From an uncultured Pelagibacteraceae bacterium (lineage in GTDB: Bacteria > Pseudomonadota > Alphaproteobacteria > Pelagibacterales > Pelagibacteraceae), in contig CABYNS010000001.1 in assembly GCA_902520335.1 (NCBI GenBank), forward strand, positions 279,534 through 343,533: a stretch of DNA of 64,000 bases, in the 5' to 3' direction. Position numbers and translations under genes: made by a program. Position 1 is the first letter of the stretch, and the number at the start of each line of letters is the position of its first letter. The notes under the pieces were generated by a model. It saw only the letters and a program-made list of their open reading frames with translations. It was not told the DNA's origin and did not search any database. Below, piece by piece: positions 1 through 9,509 of the stretch.

Positions 1-1090
1 AGACTTTCATGTATTTATTGTAATTATTTTCTACTGTATATTTATTTATGTACTTTCTAGCAAATTTTAATTTTTTTTTTAAATTTGTTTGATTATCCAT
101 AAATCTTTGGATTTTTAATGCTAATAATTTGTGATTATTTACAGGAAATAGATCACCACCTTTACCATTAATAAGAATTTCTTGAGTGCCACCTTTACAA
201 TTTGAAGCAATTACAGGTAAATTAAAATTTAAAGCTTCAACAATTGAGTTTGGAAAACCCTCTTGATGAGAAGCGTGAATGAAAAGGTCTGACTTTTCAT
301 ATAATTTTTCTACATTCTTGCACCATCCGAGAATACGAACTTTATTTATAAGTTTTAATTCTTTGATTAATTTTTTTAAACTTTCTTTCTCCTCACCATC
401 TCCTGCTACTGTAAATATAAAGTTTTTGTTTTTTAATAGACCTAAAGACTTAATCATTGTGTCAACACCTTTACCTTTGACTAAGCTACCAACGGTCAAA
501 ATATTAATTTGTTTATTATTTTTTTTCTTGGTTTTAATCTTTCTAAACTTAATTAAAGATGGGGGACTTATATTAATGACTTTAGACTTTGTAATTCTTT
601 CTATATCTTTTTTTGCGCTCTTAGAATTTGATATTATACTGTTTGCGTATTTATATAAATACTTCACTAAAATAAATACAATTTTGTTTTTTACAAAATT
701 GGTTAAATTATAGAATTTGTTAAGTTCAGAGATATCTATTCTATCAACAACGACTAATTTCAAATTTTTTATTTTTTTTAGAGCTAATATAGAAACTACA
801 TTTGCGTAGTGTTGGTTAGAAATGAAAATATTATTATAGCTATTTTTTGAGATTTCTTTTACTTTTTTTCTTAAAATAAAAAATGAAGCAACAGTATTAT
901 CTTTATTTATTTCAATTATTTTAATTTTTTTTGAATAATTTTTGAATTTACTTTTATATTCATTTTCACCTACTGATATAATAAATATATTATTTTTTTT
1001 TAGATCAATTTTAGTACATAATCTGAAAATTGAATTTCCTGCTCCACCCAATTTAAAAACTGGTAAAAAAAATATAATATTTTTAATCAT
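1..1090 (-). CDS. Glycosyltransferase family 4 (GT-B), C-terminally truncated by the window edge
   Basis: Missing from the ORF track because its stop lies outside the window. Reverse-complement reading starts MIKNIIFFLPVFKLGGAGNSIF and includes KGKGVDTMIKSLGL and EGFPNSIVEALNF, typical of GT4 proteins. Confidence 0.88.
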   Translation of the reverse strand, partial: MIKNIIFFLPVFKLGGAGNSIFRLCTKIDLKKNNIFIISVGENEYKSKFKNYSKKIKIIEINKDNTVASFFILRKKVKEISKNSYNNIFISNQHYANVVSILALKKIKNLKLVVVDRIDISELNKFYNLTNFVKNKIVFILVKYLYKYANSIISNSKSAKKDIERITKSKVINISPPSLIKFRKIKTKKKNNKQINILTVGSLVKGKGVDTMIKSLGLLKNKNFIFTVAGDGEEKESLKKLIKELKLINKVRILGWCKNVEKLYEKSDLFIHASHQEGFPNSIVEALNFNLPVIASNCKGGTQEILINGKGGDLFPVNNHKLLALKIQRFMDNQTNLKKKLKFARKYINKYTVENNYNKYMKV

Positions 1091-2180
1091 AAATAAATTT
1101 ACTCAATATAGATAAATATTTTTTACAATTATTTTCTTCATCAAATCTTGAAAGAGAGCGATATGCTAATTGTAATTTCTTTTGACTTTCTTTTTTATTA
1201 TTTATTGCCTTAAGTAGTGTACAAGCTAATTCTTTATAATTATTATTTTTATATAAATAACCAGCTTTACCATTTAATAAAATCTCTCGTGGACCTGTTG
1301 GACAATTACTTGATAAAGAAATTTTTTTGTAAGAAATTGCCTCGATTAATGCATTAGGCAAACCTTCATACAAAGATGAAAGAATAAAATAATCTGATTT
1401 TAAATAAAAATTAGTTGGGTCGGTTATATTTCTAATAATTTTTATATTTGAGGTTAAATCATTTTTTTTTATTTTTTCACTTAGAAATTCGTATAAATTT
1501 CCGTTTCCAATAATATTTAACTTGAATTTTATCTTCGACTTGTATTTTAGATATTTAATTGCTTTGATTAAAAGAATTTGATTTTTTTGATGCACTAGTC
1601 TTCCAACATTTAATAAATTCACATAATTACTTTTTTTTGTAAGTTTTGATTTTAAAATCAATTTACTTTTATTACTATTGAAGGAAGGGTTGTAAATAAC
1701 TTTTGAATTAACATTTATATATTTTTTTACTTTTTTCTTTAAGTCATTACTATTTACAATTACTAAATTTGAAAGTTTATATATTTTATTGAAGAAAAAT
1801 CTCTTTAAAGCGTTTTTTAAATAAACATCTGGAGAAGCATTGATTCTTGATATTATTTTGAGCTTGAATAGATTTGCAAATAAGATCAAAAAAATATTTG
1901 ATTGAAAAGAAAATAGAATTGTTTTTTTTTTTACTAAATCAGTTTTTAAAAAACAAATTAAACAAATAATGATTTTTGTTAATTGATAACTTTCTTTAAA
2001 TCGATTATTAGATGGTCCTATTATTTTTATCTTTTTATCAAATTTTTTTTTTTTATCCAAACTACACGTTAGCAAATTTACTTTAATTTTTTTTTTGACA
2101 AGATAATTTAAGATTAGATATAAATTTTTTTCTACTCCACCCACTCCAATTGTAGGACAAAATACAGTTATCTCTCTCAT
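1083..2180 (-). CDS. Glycosyltransferase family 4
   Basis: N-terminal GVGGVEKNLY, LLNVGRLVHQKNQ, and SSLYEGLPNALIEAISY...GPREILLNGKAGYL motifs of GT-B glycosyltransferases. Confidence 0.92.
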   Translation of the reverse strand: MREITVFCPTIGVGGVEKNLYLILNYLVKKKIKVNLLTCSLDKKKKFDKKIKIIGPSNNRFKESYQLTKIIICLICFLKTDLVKKKTILFSFQSNIFLILFANLFKLKIISRINASPDVYLKNALKRFFFNKIYKLSNLVIVNSNDLKKKVKKYINVNSKVIYNPSFNSNKSKLILKSKLTKKSNYVNLLNVGRLVHQKNQILLIKAIKYLKYKSKIKFKLNIIGNGNLYEFLSEKIKKNDLTSNIKIIRNITDPTNFYLKSDYFILSSLYEGLPNALIEAISYKKISLSSNCPTGPREILLNGKAGYLYKNNNYKELACTLLKAINNKKESQKKLQLAYRSLSRFDEENNCKKYLSILSKFIYD

Positions 2181-2182
2181 TA

Positions 2183-3313
2183 TTATTTATTGTCTAAAAT
2201 TTTCCTTAATTCTTTATAGTGATTAAAAATTGTAAATTTTTTAACATTCTTTTTTGCTAATAAAATTTTATTATACTTAATATTTTTTTCATCTTTATCA
2301 AATTTTATTAAATTTTGGACTAAATCATTCACTGAATTATTATTAAATAAATAACCCGCATCTCCATTATTTAAAAATTCTCTTGGACCATTTGGACAAT
2401 CACTTGAAATGATTAAAGTGTTACAGGAAGCTGCCTCAATAATTACAAAGCCCATTTCTTCCCAAAGAGATGAAAGAATAAAAGCTTTTGAATTTTTTAA
2501 ATATTTATAAACATTTCGTTTGAAGCCTAATAAAATAATTTTGTGTTCTAATTTTAATTGATTTATTCTGCTAATAATTTTTTTTTTTTCTTCACCTTCA
2601 CCAATTATATAAAGTTTATAATTATCATTTATTTTATTGAATTGATAAAAAGCATCTATAAGAAGATAAAAATTCTTTTGCTTTGTTAATCTACCAATAG
2701 CTAATAAATAATTACTTTTTGTTACATCATCTGATAAAAAATTTTTTTTTTGGTCATTTATTTCTTTGATATTTATAACTGAATCATAAAGTACAACAAT
2801 TTTTTTATTTTCAAAAATATTCAACTTCCTTAGCTGATTTTTCAATTCTATGCTTGGACATGTAATTAAATGAATATTTTTTGAACATAATTTCCAAAAG
2901 AATTTTCGTATCAAATTTAATTTTGGGTAACCAGAGATTCTTAATATAAGTTTAGTTTCAAATTTAAAAATTCTAAATAAAAATATTGGTAGCGAAGTAA
3001 TTAAGTGAGCTATTATATAATCAGGTTTATCTTTTTTAAGAAACTTATATAATGGTAAAATAGAAAGCAAAAAGATTATTAGATAAGAAATTCTACTTTT
3101 TATAAAACCTCCTTGGGGCAGTCTTTTATATAAATTTTTGAAAAAGCTGAGAGTTTTTATTTCATCAACATCATTCCATTCACCTAACGCATTTATTAAT
3201 ATTACGTCAAATTTATCTTTACCGTAAAAAGATAATCCCTTAGCTGAGTTAAGTGTAGATTTTTTTGTTCCGACATGACCCAAATATGGAGACCAGTAGA
3301 TAATTTTTTTCAC
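2183..3313 (-). CDS. Glycosyltransferase family 4
   Basis: LLAIGRLTKQKNFYLLIDAF, SSLWEEMGFVIIEAASC, GPREFLNNGDAGYLF. Confidence 0.92.
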   Translation of the reverse strand: MKKIIYWSPYLGHVGTKKSTLNSAKGLSFYGKDKFDVILINALGEWNDVDEIKTLSFFKNLYKRLPQGGFIKSRISYLIIFLLSILPLYKFLKKDKPDYIIAHLITSLPIFLFRIFKFETKLILRISGYPKLNLIRKFFWKLCSKNIHLITCPSIELKNQLRKLNIFENKKIVVLYDSVINIKEINDQKKNFLSDDVTKSNYLLAIGRLTKQKNFYLLIDAFYQFNKINDNYKLYIIGEGEEKKKIISRINQLKLEHKIILLGFKRNVYKYLKNSKAFILSSLWEEMGFVIIEAASCNTLIISSDCPNGPREFLNNGDAGYLFNNNSVNDLVQNLIKFDKDEKNIKYNKILLAKKNVKKFTIFNHYKELRKILDNK

Positions 3314-3366
3314 AAATTTTTAGAATATATTTTTGAAATTATTATAATACTCTTTATAAAAGTAAA

Positions 3367-4338
3367 ATGATTTTATTAACTGGATCGACAGGATACATAG
3401 GCTCTCATATATCCCACATTTTCGAAAAAAACAAAATCAAATACATCGGTATTGATAATTTATCAAAAAGTTCAATTGATAATGTAGTCAATAAAAAACG
3501 TTTTTTAAAATTAGATTATGGAAATGAAAAAAAAATAATAAAGTTTTTAGAAAATAATCCAATTTCATTAGTTATTCACTGTGCTGCTTATGCATATGTT
3601 TTAGAAGGTGAAAGAAAGAAAAAAATATATTTTGATAACAATGTTAGCAAGAGCAAAAAATTTATTAATGAGTGTATAAGAAAAAAAGTTCAGAATTTTA
3701 TTTTCTTATCAAGTTCCAATGTCTACAAAGACACAAATAAAAAAAAAAAAGAAAACTTAAAAATTAAAACATCACAGATTAAGAATAATTATGGAAAAAC
3801 TAAATTTTTAATAGAGAAATTTTTAATATCAAAGAAGAAAAATTTTAAAAATTTAATTATTTTAAGGCTATTTAATATTGCTGGATATGCTGAAAATTTG
3901 AAATACTTAGAAAAAATAAATGATAAAAATTTAAGAATTTTTCCACTTATTTTTAAAAAAATAAAAAAAAAAAAAACTATTTCTATTTATGTAAAGAATA
4001 AAAATAATCATTTTATTTATCCAAAAAGAGATTATCTCCATATAAATGATTTATTAAATCTTATAGTTAAGATAATAAAAAAAATAAACAAATCTCGTAA
4101 AAAAGAAATTTATAATGTTGGTATGGGAATGAATTTTTCATTAGATGAAATATTATCACTAATTTCTAATAGAATACCTATTTACATGAAAAAAAAATTA
4201 AAGTTCAAATATAAAAAAATAGACTCTAAAGAACTTTTTTCCACTTTGTCAGATATAAAAAAAACATCCAAAACATTTAGTTGGAAACCAAAAAATTCAC
4301 TTGATAAAATAATTTTATCTTGCATAAAAAATCTTTGA
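3367..4338 (+). CDS. NAD-dependent epimerase, UDP-glucose 4-epimerase-like (extended SDR)
   Basis: N-terminal TGSTGYIGSH Rossmann motif, SSSNVY, YGKTK (YxxxK) active site, and YLHINDL near the C-terminus as in GalE. Confidence 0.85.
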   Translation: MILLTGSTGYIGSHISHIFEKNKIKYIGIDNLSKSSIDNVVNKKRFLKLDYGNEKKIIKFLENNPISLVIHCAAYAYVLEGERKKKIYFDNNVSKSKKFINECIRKKVQNFIFLSSSNVYKDTNKKKKENLKIKTSQIKNNYGKTKFLIEKFLISKKKNFKNLIILRLFNIAGYAENLKYLEKINDKNLRIFPLIFKKIKKKKTISIYVKNKNNHFIYPKRDYLHINDLLNLIVKIIKKINKSRKKEIYNVGMGMNFSLDEILSLISNRIPIYMKKKLKFKYKKIDSKELFSTLSDIKKTSKTFSWKPKNSLDKIILSCIKNL

Positions 4339-4347
4339 AATTTTGAA

Positions 4348-5103
4348 ATGAACTTAGTTACAATAATAATACCATTTTATCAAAAACGTAAATTTTTCTT
4401 AAAGACCATTAATTCCATTTTAAATCAAAGTTACCAAAAATTTGAAATAATTATCATTTATGATGATGAGAATAAAAAAGATTTAAATTTTGTGAGAAGT
4501 TTCAAAAGTAAAAAAATTAAAATTATTATTAATAAGAAAAATTTAGGAGTTGGAAAATCAAGAAACAGAGGAATAAAAATTACTAAAACAAAATACATAG
4601 CCTTTTGTGACGCTGATGATGTTTGGCACAAACAAAAATTAAAAAAACAAATTCTTTATATGGAAAGAATGAATGCTGAATTTTCCCACACTGATTATAA
4701 GATTATAAATGAAGAGGATAAAATTATTGGTAAAATGAAAATTAAAAAAAATATATCATATTCTGAATTACTCAAATCCTGCGACATAGGATTATCATCA
4801 GTGATGATTCAAACAAAAATTTTAAAAAAAAATTTATTTCATCCATTAAAAACAAAAGAGGATTATGCTCTATGGTTAAAATTATTAAAAAGTGGAGTAA
4901 AAATATCAGGTATTAATGAGTATTTAGTTAGCTGGAGAAAAAATTCATTTTCCCTTTCATCAAATATTAAGCAAAAAATATTTGATGCCTTTAAATTGTA
5001 TTACTTTTATGAAAAATTTAATTTATTTATGTCAATATATTTGACTTTTAGATTGTCAATATTTTATTTGATAAAAAGATTTGTACAAAAAAAAGATTTA
5101 TGA
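4348..5103 (+). CDS. Glycosyltransferase family 2
   Basis: VTIIIPFYQKRKFFLKTINSILNQSYQKFEIIIIYDD and FCDADDVWHKQKL are GT2 motifs. Confidence 0.92.
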   Translation: MNLVTIIIPFYQKRKFFLKTINSILNQSYQKFEIIIIYDDENKKDLNFVRSFKSKKIKIIINKKNLGVGKSRNRGIKITKTKYIAFCDADDVWHKQKLKKQILYMERMNAEFSHTDYKIINEEDKIIGKMKIKKNISYSELLKSCDIGLSSVMIQTKILKKNLFHPLKTKEDYALWLKLLKSGVKISGINEYLVSWRKNSFSLSSNIKQKIFDAFKLYYFYEKFNLFMSIYLTFRLSIFYLIKRFVQKKDL

Positions 5104-6119
5104 GTTTGATAGGTTTTAAAATATTATTTGGCATTTTTTTCCATTTTCTTTTAAATTTTTTTTTTAAAAAGTTAATGTCTTTTAATGATAATTTATCTTT
5201 CTCAAAGCATAAAAAATTAACAGTTGATAGTAAAAGCACGTTACTAACTGGTGGTTTATCATTTTTAATACTATTATTTATATTTTTTGAAGGAAATTAT
5301 TATTTGAAACTTTTTTGTGGTTTAATTTTTATTATTGGAATCATTTCAGACCTTAATTTAATTAATAGTCCTTCAAAAAGATTATTTTTTCAAGCAATAA
5401 TAATAAGTTTTTTTATCTATTATTTTGAAAACAATATAAATTTTACAGATATTTATTTTTTAGATTTAATTTTAGAATATAAAATAATGTCCTACTTTTT
5501 CACAATATATTGTTTTTTAGTAATAATAAATGGGACTAATTTTATTGATGGTTTAAATGGTTTGGTAATTGGATATTACATTTTAAGTCTTGGCGGTTTA
5601 TTAATATTTATACTCAATAAAAATATTTCTTATGATTATTCATTATTAATAATTTTACTGATTATTTTATTAATCAATTTTCCATTTAATTTATTTGGTA
5701 AAAATTTTTTAGGAGATTCAGGTTCATATTTAGTTGCATTTCTAGCAGGATATGTGCTTGTTGATTTTTATAGATCTTACTCTGAAATATCAGCATTATT
5801 TATTGTCATATTTCTTTGGTATCCAGCATTTGAGAATCTATTTTCAATAATCAGAAAAAAAATAGACAAAGCTGATCCATCAAAACCTGATACCAATCAT
5901 CTTCATCAACTTATTTTCAAATTTCTTTTACTTAAATTAAATGAAAAGAAAAAAACTAACATTATTTCCAGTTTGATTATTAATTTTTATAATTTGATAA
6001 TTTTTTTCATAGCATATTATTTATTTGATAGTTCAATTGGACTTACAGTTCTTTTATTTATTAATGTAATTTTATATACATGCAGTTATTTACTTTTATT
6101 AAAAAAAATAAATCACTAA
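5100..6119 (+). CDS. WecA/MraY-like undecaprenyl-phosphate glycosyl-1-phosphate transferase
   Basis: Multipass protein with NGTNFIDGLNGL, FNLFGKNFLGDSGSYL and DPSKPDTNHLHQLIF, conserved in the MraY/WecA family. Confidence 0.88.
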   Translation: MSLIGFKILFGIFFHFLLNFFFKKLMSFNDNLSFSKHKKLTVDSKSTLLTGGLSFLILLFIFFEGNYYLKLFCGLIFIIGIISDLNLINSPSKRLFFQAIIISFFIYYFENNINFTDIYFLDLILEYKIMSYFFTIYCFLVIINGTNFIDGLNGLVIGYYILSLGGLLIFILNKNISYDYSLLIILLIILLINFPFNLFGKNFLGDSGSYLVAFLAGYVLVDFYRSYSEISALFIVIFLWYPAFENLFSIIRKKIDKADPSKPDTNHLHQLIFKFLLLKLNEKKKTNIISSLIINFYNLIIFFIAYYLFDSSIGLTVLLFINVILYTCSYLLLLKKINH

Positions 6120-6131
6120 AGTTTAAGTTAT

Positions 6132-7283
6132 TTAATCTAAATTTTTAAGAAATTTGATTATATAGTTGAGTCCACTATTAGAATAAACACCATTTAATAT
6201 TAATTGAGAATTATAAACCATTTCCTCTCTTCTACTTTTGTTATCTAACAGAAAATCAATTGACTCTTGAAGATTAGAAAAATCCAATTCATAACTCTTA
6301 TAAGTTTTACCCTCTATAAATATATCTGGCCATGTTTCTATATAATGTAAATTTGGATAAACAAAAGCGGTTCCCATTTTTGTAGCCTCAAACTCTCTAT
6401 AGCAAATTTCTCCCCAACCAAAACATCCAACCGAAATTTTTGAATTCATAAGATTTGTTAAGTAGTCTTTATGACTCATTTTATTCTTAAAAATACTTAA
6501 ATCATATTTTTTATTCAAAAGACTCTCCACTTGTTGTCTTTGATAATGAATAGATTTTTTTTCGTCTCTTTTTCTGTTACTAAGTTTAAAAAAAAGATCT
6601 AATCTTTTATTACCTATTTTCTTGTTACCCAAAGAATAATTGAATAACTTTTTTTTATTCTTTAAAAAAATAAATTTTGATAAACAAATTAATTTATCGT
6701 AATTTCCATAATTTATAATATCGAAAAAATTTCCAACACCTAGGTTCCAACCTAAATTAACTTTTTTCTGATAATTGGCGTCGAGTTTACAAAAATTAAA
6801 TTTTATATCTTTTTCAATTTTAAATTTTTTTTGGTAGTAATCCGAAAAATAACGATTTCTAAATAAGTTTTCTCTATATAAATCTTTATCCTTATATAGT
6901 TGTCCTTTTACATATCTTTTGACAAATGGAAGTACTTCAAATTGTGTTGTGCCAGCACTGTCTGTTAAATCAAACCATATTAAATTTTTGTTTTTTTTTG
7001 AGAGATTTTCAGCAATTTTTTTGAACTCGATCTTATTAGATATAAATTTTTTCAAAAAATTAGACTTATCCAATAACCTAAATTTATAATTATCTGTAAA
7101 AAATTTATTATTTACAAAAGTATAATCACAATCAAAAAAATCAGGCTTCAGTTTGTTATAAAAGTTGAAAGTATAACCAAGTTCAAATAATTCATCTTTA
7201 AAAAAATTTAAGAGTGACCAATATCCAAAATTATAACCCCATTTTAATTTATTTCCTCTTGATAAAATATTAATTTTTTTCAT
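6132..7283 (-). CDS. Putative glycosyltransferase (CgeB-like C-terminus)
   Basis: C-terminal GWGEICYREFEATKMGTAFVYPNL...WPDIFIEGKTYKSYELDFSNLQE resembles GT-B proteins of the CgeB type. Lies in a polysaccharide locus. Confidence 0.55.
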   Translation of the reverse strand: MKKINILSRGNKLKWGYNFGYWSLLNFFKDELFELGYTFNFYNKLKPDFFDCDYTFVNNKFFTDNYKFRLLDKSNFLKKFISNKIEFKKIAENLSKKNKNLIWFDLTDSAGTTQFEVLPFVKRYVKGQLYKDKDLYRENLFRNRYFSDYYQKKFKIEKDIKFNFCKLDANYQKKVNLGWNLGVGNFFDIINYGNYDKLICLSKFIFLKNKKKLFNYSLGNKKIGNKRLDLFFKLSNRKRDEKKSIHYQRQQVESLLNKKYDLSIFKNKMSHKDYLTNLMNSKISVGCFGWGEICYREFEATKMGTAFVYPNLHYIETWPDIFIEGKTYKSYELDFSNLQESIDFLLDNKSRREEMVYNSQLILNGVYSNSGLNYIIKFLKNLD

Positions 7284-8550
7284 AGCTTTCTGAAATTAAA
7301 TTATCCCTATAAATTGTATAAAAAGTATAATTTATCCAGAATAAAGATGATACGTAGCTTGAAAAAAAACTGCCACTTGGAATTAATGGTACAAAGGCTA
7401 ATATTAAATAAATTCTAAAAATGTTTAATTTCTTTTTATTTTTTTTACTTAAATTATTTAAACTGTTAAAGAAAAACAAATATGTTAAACAAGATAAAAA
7501 TATCAAACTACCAATTAATCCATGCTCAGAAATTAATTCATAATAAGTTTGATGTGCATGAGTGTAACAATGATTTTTTTCATAACCATCTACATACTTT
7601 CTACATGCTTCAAAATAATTCTTATTTCCAACACCAAAAAAAATATTTTTTTTGAAAATTTCATAGCTAAACACACCTTGATTTAAATATCTGGATGCCA
7701 TCAAATTTTGCTTGAAAGATTTAGATTGATCTATGGAAATAATATTAAATGTTGTCGAAAAATATTTATGAATTACATCATTTTTGACAAAGTTACTTTC
7801 ATTAATTTTTGGATTTAATGAGATTAAAACTGCGAGAAGAATTGAAACAAAGACAACATACTTTTTTAAAAAATTTTTATAATCCCAAAAAATAAAAATT
7901 AAAATTAATGATATGAATATTTTTAATGAACTTGCTCTCTCACCTGATAAAAAAATAGCAATAGCTGTAAGTAAAATGAAGAAAATACTCAACTTATATT
8001 TTTTATAATTATAAAGGTAAGAAAAAATAATTACTGCAAAAGACAATATAAAAGAACCAACTATTAGTTCATCTTTAAAAAAACTGGCAATTCTTCCTGA
8101 ATAACCCGTCTCATTTGAAAAACCTAAAAAATTAAAACCAAATCTATATTCAAAAAAAATGTCAAAAGACACAATACAAATAATTATGAACCAACTAAAA
8201 ATAACTCTTTTTAAAATATCTTCATTTCTTAAAAAATATCTTAAAGATAAAACGATTAAAAAAAACTCAAAATATAATAAATTTCTTCTAACTGATAAAG
8301 TCCAATTTTCAGAAATGAGGGTGTTTAAAACTAAATAGATCAATATTGTAAAAAAAATTTTAATTTCATTTTTGTCATAAAAAATTTTAATTTGATTTTT
8401 AAACCTGATTGATTGCGATAAAAATAAAATAATTATAATTATTAAGTTTAACTGAAATATGAGGTTTCCAAGAATAAGCGAAATTGGTAAAATCGAAATT
8501 ATTAATATTAGAAATAGATTTTCAGGGTACTTTCTGATTTCATGTTTCAT
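7270..8550 (-). CDS. O-antigen ligase / polymerase family membrane protein (WaaL/Wzy-like)
   Basis: Multipass membrane protein with GERASSLKIFISL, FGVGNKNYFEACRKY and HAHQTYYELISEHGLIGSLIFL, the Wzy_C-type periplasmic loop. Confidence 0.85.
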   Translation of the reverse strand: MKHEIRKYPENLFLILIISILPISLILGNLIFQLNLIIIIILFLSQSIRFKNQIKIFYDKNEIKIFFTILIYLVLNTLISENWTLSVRRNLLYFEFFLIVLSLRYFLRNEDILKRVIFSWFIIICIVSFDIFFEYRFGFNFLGFSNETGYSGRIASFFKDELIVGSFILSFAVIIFSYLYNYKKYKLSIFFILLTAIAIFLSGERASSLKIFISLILIFIFWDYKNFLKKYVVFVSILLAVLISLNPKINESNFVKNDVIHKYFSTTFNIISIDQSKSFKQNLMASRYLNQGVFSYEIFKKNIFFGVGNKNYFEACRKYVDGYEKNHCYTHAHQTYYELISEHGLIGSLIFLSCLTYLFFFNSLNNLSKKNKKKLNIFRIYLILAFVPLIPSGSFFSSYVSSLFWINYTFYTIYRDNLISESYEKN

Positions 8551-8627
8551 TATTTAATAAAATCTATTTTTTTTGTGAGATTAATATATTAAGTATTAAT
8601 TTAATAAAATAAACTATTTTAAACTTA

Positions 8628-9509
8628 ATGGTCAAAAAAATTTGTATTTTGGTTGCAACACGAAAGAGAAAATCCAGCCTTATTAAATTTCTAAATAGTG
8701 TTGTTAATTTGCAAATTCCTAACAATACAAATATTCAAACAGTGATATCTATAAATGACAATCAAAATTATTCCGAAATTAAAAAATTATATAACAAAAA
8801 GCTAAGAATAAGATTCGTAACAGAACGTAAAAAAGGGATATCTAATGCGAGAAATAAATATTTAAATTCAATAAAAATTAAAAGTTTTGATTATTTTGCT
8901 TTTTTTGATGATGATGTTCAAATTGACAACAGATGGTTAATTGAAATGTTAAGGTTTTTTAAGAAAAGTAAGCCAGATATAATAGGAGGACCACAATTCC
9001 CTAAATTAAACTCTTTGACAAGTAAATTGCTTGTGAGAAAGGAAAAACATGGATCGAATGTAAGATGGGTTTCTACAAATAATTGTATTGTAAAAAGTAA
9101 AGTATTAGAAACTAAAATCAATTTTGATAAAAAAATGAATTATATAGGTGGTGAAGACCAATTATTTTTTCTTCAATTAAATAAAATAGGTTTTAAAATG
9201 ATGTGGAATTCAAAAGCAATAGTGATCGAAGAGAATAATAATAAAAGAGAAAATTTTTTTTGGTTTTTGAAAAGAAATTTTAGATATGGCGCTTCATCAA
9301 ATATAATTTATAAAAAAGCATATGGATTAATAATTGGTTTAAGTTTTTTAGTAGCAAAACTTATCTTAGATTCTATTATGCTTATATTTAGTTTTTTAGG
9401 ATTAATTACTTTTACAAGAAAAAGTTTTTATAAGTTTTCAATGTATTTTTGTAGAATTTTAGGATTAATTTTTGGATTATTAGGATTTCAATATTATGAA
9501 TACTCATAA
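8628..9509 (+). CDS. Glycosyltransferase family 2
   Basis: ICILVATRKRKSSLIKFLNSV, KKGISNARNKYL, FFDDDVQIDNRWL, YIGGEDQLFFLQL. Confidence 0.9.
   Translation: MVKKICILVATRKRKSSLIKFLNSVVNLQIPNNTNIQTVISINDNQNYSEIKKLYNKKLRIRFVTERKKGISNARNKYLNSIKIKSFDYFAFFDDDVQIDNRWLIEMLRFFKKSKPDIIGGPQFPKLNSLTSKLLVRKEKHGSNVRWVSTNNCIVKSKVLETKINFDKKMNYIGGEDQLFFLQLNKIGFKMMWNSKAIVIEENNNKRENFFWFLKRNFRYGASSNIIYKKAYGLIIGLSFLVAKLILDSIMLIFSFLGLITFTRKSFYKFSMYFCRILGLIFGLLGFQYYEYS

Noticed and set aside
279-713. 144-aa plus-strand ORF
   Set aside because: Antisense to the truncated GT4 gene read on the minus strand (1..1090), which has clear GT motifs. Low-complexity F/L-rich translation.
5048-5239. 63-aa minus-strand ORF at the junction of two plus-strand genes
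   Set aside because: Overlaps the GT2 and WecA-like genes antisense; no family features.
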